Shown piece by piece: positions 8,148-15,119 of a stretch of 21,734 nucleotides of DNA. The DNA is taken from contig JAEZKA010000031.1 in the NCBI GenBank assembly GCA_023436225.1, forward strand, positions 1-21,734, read 5' to 3'. Made by a program: the position numbers and the translations under genes. The notes under the pieces were generated by a model, which ran no database searches, was not told the origin of the DNA, and saw only the letters and a list, made by a program, of their open reading frames with translations. The first letter of the stretch is position 1. Each line of letters begins with the position of its first letter. The stretch is from Bacillota bacterium (GTDB taxonomy: Bacteria; Bacillota; Clostridia; Lachnospirales; Lachnospiraceae).

Positions 8148-9005
8148 TTAATTTTGATATTGCTTTGAAGTGATATAATCCATGATGTTAAAACTCTCTT
8201 TTTTCTGTGCCTGGAACAGAGTTCCGATCTCTCTGCCTTCCAGAATGTGATTAATATTTCTGACGTTATCACCATTCGTAATTACCATATCCGCTCCGGA
8301 AGCGGTTGCAATCCTCGCTGCAGATACCTTAGTTGTCATTCCGCCAGTTCCCACATTGCTAGCCGAAGCTTTTGCCATACTGGATAATTCTTCGTTGATT
8401 TGTGTTACGCAAGAGATCATTTTTGCCTCTTTATTGGTATGGGGGTCATCGGTATAAAGACCGTCAATATCGGATAATAGGATTAACAAATCCCCCTCTA
8501 CCAATGCTGCAACAATTGCGGATAGGGTATCGTTATCCCCAAAATCAAGATCTAATTCTTCGGTAGATACGGTATCGTTTTCATTAACAATCGGAATGAC
8601 TCCCATTGCAAACAATTCCTCAAAGGTATTCTTAGCATTGTTTCGACTGATATCATTAATCATTGTATACTTTGTCATTAGTATCTGGGCAGCTGTTTGG
8701 TTATATTCAGCAAATAGCTTCTGGTATACCATCATAAGGCTCGCCTGTCCAACTGCAGCACATGCCTGCTTGACGGAACGCTTCGTCGGTCGTTCCTTTA
8801 TACCAAGAGCCTTTCTTCCGACTGCAATTGCTCCGGAGGTAACCAAGACAACATCCTTTCCCTGATTACGCAGGTCTGTAAGGATTCTTACTAATCGTTC
8901 CATCTTCTCAAGATTTAAGCTTCCAGTCTCCATATGTGTTAAGGAAGATGATCCGATCTTTATCACAACTCTTTTTTTATTCATTAATAACTCTCTACCC
9001 TGCAT
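8148..9005 (-). CDS. proB: Glutamate 5-kinase
   Basis: ProB phosphorylates the gamma-carboxyl of glutamate with ATP, the first and feedback-regulated step of proline synthesis. The sequence begins its catalytic amino-acid-kinase domain with VVIKIGSSSL. It carries VTSGAIAVG, PIVNENDTVS, FGDNDTLSA (glutamate binding) and GTGGMTTKVSAA (ATP binding). It ends soon after this domain, at about 285 residues, so it lacks the C-terminal PUA domain of E. coli ProB (367 residues). Short PUA-less forms occur in other bacteria. The frame opens at 9044, but GGAGG at 9014-9018 points to the paired ATGs at 9008 and 9005, eight bases away for the second. An alternative internal start is MNKKRVV. A stable hairpin sits just upstream. 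Confidence 0.94.
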   Translation of the reverse strand: MQGRELLMNKKRVVIKIGSSSLTHMETGSLNLEKMERLVRILTDLRNQGKDVVLVTSGAIAVGRKALGIKERPTKRSVKQACAAVGQASLMMVYQKLFAEYNQTAAQILMTKYTMINDISRNNAKNTFEELFAMGVIPIVNENDTVSTEELDLDFGDNDTLSAIVAALVEGDLLILLSDIDGLYTDDPHTNKEAKMISCVTQINEELSSMAKASASNVGTGGMTTKVSAARIATASGADMVITNGDNVRNINHILEGREIGTLFQAQKKESFNIMDYITSKQYQN

Positions 9006-9033
9006 CATAAATTCCTCCACCATAATAATCTTC

Positions 9034-9065
9034 CTGCAGCCCAAATACCGTATTTAAGGCTACAG
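9034..9065 (-). promoter_or_regulatory. Hairpin in the proB leader
   Basis: The minus strand reads CTGTAGCC, then an AAATA/TATTT inner pair, then GGCTGCAG. The two outer arms form an 8-bp stem with one T-G wobble. It lies between the stop of the COG2509-like gene and the proB ribosome binding site, about 15 bases before GGAGG. There is no T run. It may be an attenuator remnant or an mRNA-stabilising hairpin. It is too short to be a T-box. Confidence 0.35.
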
Positions 9066-9092
9066 TATAAATATATATTTATATATTAGCGC

Positions 9093-10691
9093 TTATATAT
9101 GCCTAAAACGTTCGGCAATTGCTTCAAATACTTTAATTCCATCAATTGCTGCCGAGGTAATCCCTCCAGCATAGCCAGCGCCCTCCCCACAAGGATAGAT
9201 TCCCTTGATATTGGCTTCAAAGTGTTCATCTCTTAGAATTCTGACCGGCGATGAGGTTCTGCTTTCTACCCCTGATAATACTGCATCCTCATCGGCAAAG
9301 CCTTTTATTTTGTGATCAAAAGCTTGAATACCTTCCTTCAACGCATCCAAAATATCCGCCGGTAAGCATTCCTTCAGATTCGTCAGACGATATTCTCCTT
9401 TGATATTCGGAGTAACATTTCCTATTGTAACACTATCTCTGTCTCTTAACAAGTCACCAAACAGCTGCACCGGAACATAGCCTTTTCCAGCTTGAAAGGC
9501 AGCCCTTTCAATTTTACGCTGAAATTCAATGCCACTTAAGGGATCACCGGAACCAAAATCCTGCGGCTGTATGGTTACTACAATAGCACTGTTGGCATTC
9601 ACTTCATCCCGATTATAATTACTCATACCATTCACGGTGACATACCCCTGTTCGGAAGAAGCGTTGACTACAAAACCACCGGGACACATACAGAAGGAAT
9701 ACACTCCTCTTCCCTTAGCAGTTTGATGTGTCAGCTTGTAATCCGCTGCAGGAAGATGGATATAATCACTTCCGTATTGTGACCTGCTTATCATACTCTG
9801 ATTATGCTCAATTCGAAATCCGATAGCAAAAGCTTTTGCAGTCAGCTTCAATCCTCTTCTATGGAACATGGCAAAGGTATCCCTAGCACTGTGTCCAACC
9901 GCTGTTATAAGTAATTCACAGGGAATCACTTCATTATGATTAATCTCAATTGCTCTTAAGCTTCCCTGTTCTATGATCATATCCGTCAGAGCGGAACAAA
10001 AGCGCACCTCTCCACCACATCGGATGATTTCCTCTCTCATATTCTCTACCACATTACGTAGCTTATCGGTACCGATATGTGGCTTATTCAGATATAAAAT
10101 ATCTGTGGGTGCCCCGAACTTAACAAAGGTCTCCATCACCAGACGATATCGGTTGTTGGCATCCTTAACTAGAGTATTCAGCTTGCCATCAGAGAAGGTC
10201 CCAGCACCACCTTCACCGAATTGAACATTACATTCCGGATTCAGTTCATTCGTCCTCCAGAAATGCTCGACTGCCTCCACTCTCTTACGTACCTCATATC
10301 CGCGCTCCAGTACCAGAGGTTGATATCCGTTAATAGCCAAAAGATAAGCGGTAAATAAGCCGGCAGGACCTGTTCCTACAACGACTGGACGATGGGATAG
10401 AGGCTCCTCACCTGACGGAAGGAATTGGTATCGTTCTGTCTTCGTAAGAGTTACATTTGCATTATGACACCGATTAATGATACCTGTTTCCTTTTCTTTT
10501 CCGTCAAGGATTACCACTGCATCGATGGTATATATATATTTAATTTCATTCTTCCTTGCATCTATGGACCTCTTGACAATCTGATAGTTCAGAATTCTCT
10601 GAGGTGGCAGCTTCAATGCCTTCGCGATTGCATTGATCAACTCCTCCTCATTATGCTTGATCGGAAGCTTAACTTGTGTAATTCTTATCAA
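9093..10691 (-). CDS. FAD-dependent dehydrogenase of the COG2509 type
   Basis: The 532-residue protein has a short N-terminal alpha/beta domain (1-100, including LKLPPQRILNYQIVKRSIDA). A Rossmann FAD-binding motif follows near 105-135 (VVVGTGPAGLFTAYLLA ending in LERG). FGEGGAGTFSDGKLNT, also conserved in this family, comes next, and the C-terminal FAD motif is GEGAGYAGGITSAAIDG. The protein KGYVPVQLFGDLL region is typical of COG2509 proteins, which are annotated as NAD(P)/FAD-dependent oxidoreductases of unknown substrate. The start is the TTG at 10691. No ATG gives the conserved N-terminus, and AAAGG lies 14 bases upstream in the shared leader AAAGGTATGGTT. The gene follows the HI0933-like gene by 76 bases and was probably co-transcribed with it. 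Confidence 0.87.
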   Translation of the reverse strand: MIRITQVKLPIKHNEEELINAIAKALKLPPQRILNYQIVKRSIDARKNEIKYIYTIDAVVILDGKEKETGIINRCHNANVTLTKTERYQFLPSGEEPLSHRPVVVGTGPAGLFTAYLLAINGYQPLVLERGYEVRKRVEAVEHFWRTNELNPECNVQFGEGGAGTFSDGKLNTLVKDANNRYRLVMETFVKFGAPTDILYLNKPHIGTDKLRNVVENMREEIIRCGGEVRFCSALTDMIIEQGSLRAIEINHNEVIPCELLITAVGHSARDTFAMFHRRGLKLTAKAFAIGFRIEHNQSMISRSQYGSDYIHLPAADYKLTHQTAKGRGVYSFCMCPGGFVVNASSEQGYVTVNGMSNYNRDEVNANSAIVVTIQPQDFGSGDPLSGIEFQRKIERAAFQAGKGYVPVQLFGDLLRDRDSVTIGNVTPNIKGEYRLTNLKECLPADILDALKEGIQAFDHKIKGFADEDAVLSGVESRTSSPVRILRDEHFEANIKGIYPCGEGAGYAGGITSAAIDGIKVFEAIAERFRHI

Positions 10692-10767
10692 ATTAATTAA
10701 CCATACCTTTCATAAAACTATATTGTCTTTCAATTATGATACTCGATACAATATGCACCATTCTTTG

Positions 10768-12030
10768 TTAACGTTGTCTATTATCGTTTCTTCTTGCAGC
10801 ACGTCCGGCCGTCGTTCCGGCCAGGTAACCGGAGCTCCAAGCCCATTGTAGATTATAACCTCCACAGGTGCCGTCCACATCCACAAGCTCACCAGCCATA
10901 TATAACCTCTTCACCAGCTTGGATTCCATGGTGGCGGCATCAATCTCCCCTGTTTTTACTCCACCGCTGCAAACCTGAGCATTCTCGAAGGAATTTGTAC
11001 CGTTAATCTGAAGTCTGAATTCTTTCATCTGTTGTGTCAATATATCAATATCACGTTCCGACACCCTATTAGAGGGCATGGTCGGATCGAGCCTTGCTTC
11101 TTTAATTAGAATATAATTGAGCTTATGATTAAAAAGTCCTATCATCATCTCCTCCAGGCTTTTGCCGGGGTTTTGCTTTATCCGACGCTTAAGTATGTCT
11201 TTCAGCTCTTCCTTTGTCCTATCCTTTATGAAATCGAGTAAGAGCCAACAGCTTTTCCCCTTGTCCAATGACTTTGCAACAAATCGGCTGAGCTGCATGA
11301 TGGGTATACCGGAGATACCGTAATCCGTAAAAATAATTTCTCCTTCTTCCATACCAAGCTTCTTCTCCCTGTCATACGCACTGACAATGACATGGGTCCT
11401 TACACCGGACACTGTTTTACAGAGCTTGTCCGGAGATTTTAGTTGAACCAGTGCCGGTAAGGGTTTTATAATACTATGTCCTAAGCCTTTAACAAGCTCA
11501 TAACCGCTACCGTCAGAGCCCAGTTGTGGAGAAGCACAACCTCCTGCGGCGATAATCAAGTGTTTTCCTAGGTAGCGATGACGCCTTTTATCCTCTGCGG
11601 TCTCTGTAATTACCTCAAAGTATGGCTTGGCTATCTCAATTACCGTCTCCATATACCGAAATTCAACACCAAGTCTTATACACTCCAATACCAAAACCTG
11701 TACCACACTGGCTGCCTGCTCCGAATATGGATAGTAATAGCCATCACGCTCTTTGGGATAAATACCTATGTCTACAAAGAAATCCAGGGTTTTTTGAACA
11801 TCAAAACAAGACAGCACCTTCATAGCAAATGCGCTGTCATCCGAACGATAGCAATCGGGTCCTTGGAAACGATTCGTAAAATTACATTTTCCGTTACCGG
11901 TTGCCAATATTTTTTTTCCGGGCTTCTCTTTGCGTTCTATCACAAGCACCGAACTTCCCAATCTTGCTGCAGCAATCGCAGCCACTAAACCGGAAGCTCC
12001 GGCGCCAACGATAATTACGTCATATTCCAC
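10768..12030 (-). CDS. HI0933/BaiN-like flavoprotein (NAD(P)/FAD-dependent oxidoreductase)
   Basis: The 420-residue protein belongs to the HI0933 family (YhiN/BaiN). The dinucleotide-binding motif is at the N-terminus (VIIVGAGASGLVAAIAAARLG), ending in the acidic VIERKEKPG. The family block GNGKCNFTN follows. The C-terminal motif ELVDVDGTCGGYNLQWAWSSG with GYLAG positions the isoalloxazine ring. Known relatives include flavoproteins implicated in bile-acid dehydroxylation, so a role in reducing unsaturated substrates is possible, but the substrate here cannot be inferred. The start is a GTG at 12030 with AGGAGG eight bases upstream, which settles the choice. It is the first gene after the tandem hairpin array. 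Confidence 0.9.
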   Translation of the reverse strand: MEYDVIIVGAGASGLVAAIAAARLGSSVLVIERKEKPGKKILATGNGKCNFTNRFQGPDCYRSDDSAFAMKVLSCFDVQKTLDFFVDIGIYPKERDGYYYPYSEQAASVVQVLVLECIRLGVEFRYMETVIEIAKPYFEVITETAEDKRRHRYLGKHLIIAAGGCASPQLGSDGSGYELVKGLGHSIIKPLPALVQLKSPDKLCKTVSGVRTHVIVSAYDREKKLGMEEGEIIFTDYGISGIPIMQLSRFVAKSLDKGKSCWLLLDFIKDRTKEELKDILKRRIKQNPGKSLEEMMIGLFNHKLNYILIKEARLDPTMPSNRVSERDIDILTQQMKEFRLQINGTNSFENAQVCSGGVKTGEIDAATMESKLVKRLYMAGELVDVDGTCGGYNLQWAWSSGYLAGTTAGRAARRNDNRQR

Positions 12031-12059
12031 TTGAACAGCCTCCTACGAACAAATCATAT

Positions 12060-12087
12060 TTTATATTCATAAAAGTTTGCATCGCAA
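12060..12087 (-). promoter_or_regulatory. Candidate promoter of the HI0933-like gene, overlapping repeat unit 1
   Basis: The minus strand has TTGCGA (12082-12087), a 16-base spacer and TATAAA (12060-12065), 29 bases before the GTG start. The -35 lies in the loop side of the last repeat unit. TTGCGA recurs in three further units, but only this copy has a TATA box after it. The -35 is a poor match, so confidence is low. Confidence 0.35.
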
Positions 12088-12269
12088 TCTTTTATGAATC
12101 ATGTAATCATAAAAATTAGCTTCGCAATCTTTTATGAATCATATAATCATAAAAGTTAGCTTCGCAATCTTTTATGAATCATGTAATCATAAAAGTTAGC
12201 TTCGCAAACTTTTTATGAATCATGTAATCATAAAAGTTTGCTTTACAAACTTTTTATGAATCATGTATT
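12065..12269. repeat. Tandem array of five 40-41 bp hairpin units
   Basis: Units begin with CATAAAA at 12068, 12108, 12148, 12188 and 12229. The spacing is 40, 40, 40 and 41 bases. Each unit contains an inverted repeat (CATAAAAG ... CTTTTATG, around an AGCTTCGCAA-like centre) and a linker close to AATCATGTAAT. Units 1 and 5 have TTTGC where units 2-4 have TTAGC. Units 4 and 5 carry AAACTTTTT in place of AATCTTTT. The period is not a multiple of three and both strands have stops, so it is not coding. It fills most of the 380-bp gap 12031-12410. Confidence 0.9.
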
Positions 12270-12273
12270 CATG

Positions 12274-12308
12274 ACAATAGAAAGTTCGCGATGCGTACTT
12301 TCTATTGT
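12274..12308. terminator. Strong 12-bp hairpin beside the repeat array
   Basis: ACAATAGAAAGT (12274-12285) and ACTTTCTATTGT (12297-12308) are perfect inverted repeats, with an inner CGC/GCG pair round GAT. It lies about 100 bases beyond the BofC-like stop and next to the repeat array. It has no T run on the minus strand and only TTT on the plus strand. It could end the BofC-like transcript or be a sixth, diverged member of the array. The remaining 12309-12410 stretch shows only a weak ATAGAA/TTCTAT pair. Confidence 0.5.
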
Positions 12309-12410
12309 TTAGGATTTGTTTCATTATATTTTAACCAAGGCATTATTTCAAGCATTTCTTTATATTACTAACTTTATCCAATAGAACTTATTTCTATCCT
12401 CAAGGAGACA

Positions 12411-13070
12411 TCAGCTCGAAAAGCTTTCCAGAAGAGAATACAATTCCTCAAGACTATTAACATAGATTCCCTGACTTAAAGCGATTCTGTCCTCTTCCAC
12501 CAGTTCGGCGGCAAGAATATGTGTATAGCTGTAGACACTCTTAAGATCACTGTTATACACAACGACATATCCATCCTTCACTACGACATAGAAGCGAAAC
12601 GGAACAAAATCTTTATTATAAGTCTTCTTGATTACAACCTCTGTATCAGAAAATCGGATTAATTCATAGGATATTAATCCCTTATTATATTCCGACAAAG
12701 GTAAATCCTTCATATAAGCTTTCAGATATTCCTCTACCTGTGTACGAGTCAGTCCGATTAGATACGCAGGTGGGTTCAGCTCCTGGGTATCTAGCTTATC
12801 TGCCTTCATATTATATATCTCAAGGATATATTTTGTTGTGGGTAATATAATGGCTTCAGACTGTTCATTGACCGATACCGAGGCTTCCTCATTTTCCACA
12901 ACAGGTGTAGGTTCAGTCTTCTGAGTAAGTGGCAGGAGATCCTTCCGCTCTATTGCTTTTTGATTAAATTGATTTAATGCATGCAAATAACTCATGTAAT
13001 AGCAAGTGCTGAACATGACACTTATTAAAACAAAGCTTCCGAGATAAATCAACGCCTTTTTCAGCTTCAT
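12411..13070 (-). CDS. Membrane-anchored protein with BofC-like C-terminal domain
   Basis: The 219-residue protein begins with a single membrane anchor (KKALIYLGSFVLISVMFSTCYYM, about 3-26). A Pro/Glu-rich linker (about 40-80) follows, then two compact domains. The C-terminal part (about 150-215; FRFYVVVKDGYVVVY ... DRIALSQGIYVNSLEELYSLLE) resembles the BofC C-terminal domain. In B. subtilis, BofC inhibits the SpoIVB protease in the signalling that activates sigma-K. Recognition is from pattern only and needs a profile search. The frame opens at 13124, but the ATG at 13070 starts directly before the anchor and has AAAGGAG upstream. It lies downstream of the SpoVB-like gene after a good terminator, which suits a separate sporulation transcript. 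Confidence 0.65.
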   Translation of the reverse strand: MKLKKALIYLGSFVLISVMFSTCYYMSYLHALNQFNQKAIERKDLLPLTQKTEPTPVVENEEASVSVNEQSEAIILPTTKYILEIYNMKADKLDTQELNPPAYLIGLTRTQVEEYLKAYMKDLPLSEYNKGLISYELIRFSDTEVVIKKTYNKDFVPFRFYVVVKDGYVVVYNSDLKSVYSYTHILAAELVEEDRIALSQGIYVNSLEELYSLLESFSS

Positions 13071-13122
13071 ACGAAAAACCACTCCTTTGGCATTATTATC
13101 TCCGAAATTTACTTTTTTATAC

Positions 13123-13152
13123 ATTTATAGTAAGTTTTACAGAAACTATTCC
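13123..13152 (-). promoter_or_regulatory. Candidate sporulation-type promoter of the BofC-like gene
   Basis: The minus strand reads GGAATAGT (13145-13152), 14 bases, then CTATAAAT (13123-13130). This loosely resembles a sigma-E-type pair rather than the sigma-A consensus, and the spacing is acceptable. The -10 differs from CATACAAT at several positions, so this is only a suggestion based on the BofC-like product. Confidence 0.25.
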
Positions 13153-13224
13153 ACTCTTCGTCTGCCAACAGCGGCTTGCTAAACAGATCTCCCTGTACGG
13201 TTCTACCTCGACTTAACTCCACTC

Positions 13225-13279
13225 AAATAAGAAACAAAGAAGAGCCGATACACTAACGCTGTGTTAGTAGTATCAGCTC
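13225..13279 (-). terminator. Rho-independent terminator after the SpoVB-like gene
   Basis: The minus strand has GAGCTGATAC and ACTAAC pairing with GTTAGT and GTATCGGCTC (stem limits 13242-13279, one bulged T, loop ACAGC). TTCTTTGTTTCTT follows. The stem is about 16 bp with one T-G wobble. It begins 24 bases after the SpoVB-like stop and separates that transcript from the BofC-like gene. Confidence 0.85.
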
Positions 13280-13303
13280 CCTATCGATAATATCTCAAAT
13301 AAT

Positions 13304-14989
13304 TTATAATAGATGCAGCTTCTTTAGTACATGTATGATTGCACCGCTCTTTGGTATAAAGCTGAGTTCCTCCTCGTTGACACCCTTCATAAAAATCAAT
13401 AAAGCAAAATAGATAATCAGTGCCAGGATGAAAGCCAGAATGGTCGAAACCAACATATTCCCTATCCAGAGCATCAAGCCTTGATAAGCGAAATAGGTAA
13501 CCACACCCATGAGACCGGCACTTACTGTCGGAATCACAAAGGTCTTAATAATTTCCTGCTGATATCCCAGATGTCGGGCGAGAGCAATCCAATTCAAGAT
13601 GCATACCACCATGGGAAAGGTAACATTTCCGATTACTAACGCATAGGTACTCAAGGGTGTAAAATAAAGTAACAGAAACACAATGATTACGTGAACTCCC
13701 AGCGAGATTGCTGAATGAATCACTGGAAGCTTCATTTGATTAATTCCTTGAAGGATGGAGGAAGATACTGTGGAGTAAGCATAAAAAACGATTGATATAG
13801 AGCCCAGCATCATCAGATTCGTAGACAGCACAAATGTATCTCTGAAAATCAGAGCCATAAACGGAGCTGCTAAAACTGCCATTCCTATGGCTGCCGGAAT
13901 GGCAATAATCATATTGAATTTCACCGCTGCATGTACTTTATGACAAATGGAATCAATTCTACCTCTGGCCATATCTGCAGACACGGTAGTAACTATGGCT
14001 GTTCCAATCGCGGTAGCAATGGCAACCGGTACATTGGTAAGTAGACGATATTCATTGCTATAGATACCGATTAATGTATTACGAAATTTCTCAAGGTAAT
14101 ACTGCCCCGCCGTAGCTCCCTCAACCAGCAACACCGGTAAATCAAAGGATGCGATTACTTTCCCTTTCATGATATGACCAAATAGGGAGCTGTCAATTAA
14201 ACCGCTGATCTGATATACGGTCTGACTTAAGATAATTGGAGCAATTGTAAGTATTAGAAGCTTAAATATGTCTGAATAACTCTCACGATGCTCTGTTGTA
14301 TCACGTCTCATCTGTTTATTTAAAACCGGCTTATAAATCATAAATACAAAAAGTAGGAACAGTAAGGCTACTAACGCACCTGCAAAGGTACCGAAGGTTC
14401 CGCCAGCTGCACCATACGCAGACATATTCGGCGCAGCACTATAATTCTTCATTAATATCCAAGAGGCTGCCACACTGACGATTGCATTAATGATCTGCTC
14501 CAGCACCTGTGAAACAGCGGTAGGAATCATTGTGTTTTTTCCTTGATAAAAGCCTCTTAGCACTCCCATGACAGAGAATACGAATATGGTCGGTGCCAGT
14601 ATTTTCAGCGGTAAAGCTGTATCCGGACTGTCAAATAAAAGCGTAGCCAATATATTCGCGCCAAAGAATACAATCAACGTAGCAATGAGTCCGACTGTAA
14701 CCGCGAAAATCATCGCACTCAAAAAGACACGGTAGGAATTACGATGCTCTTTATTATAGCTTCTTACTGCAACCAGCTTAGACACGGCTAGAGGAATACT
14801 ATAGGAGGAAAGGATCAAAGCGATATTGTACACCTCGAACGCATTCGCATAAACTCCCATCCCTTCTCGCCCAATGATTCTCACCATCGGAATACGATAT
14901 AGCAGACCAATCACACGCACCAGTATGGAGGCTACTGCTAATATACTTCCCTGTATCAGAAAATGGTTACTTTTATTTTGCGATGACAT
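13304..14989 (-). CDS. SpoVB-like polysaccharide/lipid flippase (MOP superfamily)
   Basis: The 561-residue protein has about 14 transmembrane helices from end to end. It begins FLIQGSILAVASILVRVIGLLYRIP, the usual opening of the SpoVB/polysaccharide biosynthesis branch of the MOP flippases. IGREGMGVYANAFEVYNIAL, SIPLAVSKLVA and GVLRGFYQGKNTMIPTA are further family blocks. SpoVB in B. subtilis is needed for the spore cortex. Relatives include MurJ and lipid-II or undecaprenyl-linked sugar flippases, so the cargo cannot be fixed. Several paralogues are common in clostridia, and no symbol is given for that reason. The ATG at 14989 has AAGGAG about ten bases upstream. A strong terminator follows. 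The DUF3048 gene precedes it with a 130-bp gap. Confidence 0.85.
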   Translation of the reverse strand: MSSQNKSNHFLIQGSILAVASILVRVIGLLYRIPMVRIIGREGMGVYANAFEVYNIALILSSYSIPLAVSKLVAVRSYNKEHRNSYRVFLSAMIFAVTVGLIATLIVFFGANILATLLFDSPDTALPLKILAPTIFVFSVMGVLRGFYQGKNTMIPTAVSQVLEQIINAIVSVAASWILMKNYSAAPNMSAYGAAGGTFGTFAGALVALLFLLFVFMIYKPVLNKQMRRDTTEHRESYSDIFKLLILTIAPIILSQTVYQISGLIDSSLFGHIMKGKVIASFDLPVLLVEGATAGQYYLEKFRNTLIGIYSNEYRLLTNVPVAIATAIGTAIVTTVSADMARGRIDSICHKVHAAVKFNMIIAIPAAIGMAVLAAPFMALIFRDTFVLSTNLMMLGSISIVFYAYSTVSSSILQGINQMKLPVIHSAISLGVHVIIVFLLLYFTPLSTYALVIGNVTFPMVVCILNWIALARHLGYQQEIIKTFVIPTVSAGLMGVVTYFAYQGLMLWIGNMLVSTILAFILALIIYFALLIFMKGVNEEELSFIPKSGAIIHVLKKLHLL

Positions 14990-15079
14990 ATTCCTTCTCC
15001 TTTTTCACAACGGTATGCTTGATATTTTATCTGATGTATGATATTAAGTTCTCAAGCCATTTATTATGCAGGGCTTTTC

Positions 15080-15113
15080 AATGAATGTTTATAAAAATAC
15101 AGGAACATTCATT
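15080..15113. terminator. Inverted repeat after the DUF3048 gene
   Basis: AATGAATGTT (15080-15089) and AACATTCATT (15104-15113) form a perfect 10-bp stem with a 14-base loop, seven bases after the DUF3048 stop. It is AT-rich and followed on the minus strand by GAAAAGCCC, not T. It probably pauses or stabilises the message rather than ending it. Confidence 0.4.
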
Positions 15114-15119
15114 ATAGAA

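Noticed and set aside
9019..9092. A T-box or other riboswitch controlling proB
   Set aside because: The leader between the two genes is under 100 bases and lacks the T-box sequence, specifier stem and terminator/antiterminator pair.
11578..11988. Plus-strand open frame of 136 codons
   Set aside because: It lies opposite the HI0933-like gene, which has clear motifs and a good GTG start. The antisense frame has no recognisable domain.
12065..12269. The five-unit repeat as a CRISPR array
   Set aside because: The linkers between repeats are nearly identical and only about 11 bases long, the repeats are imperfect, and there is no cas gene. It is a tandem hairpin repeat.
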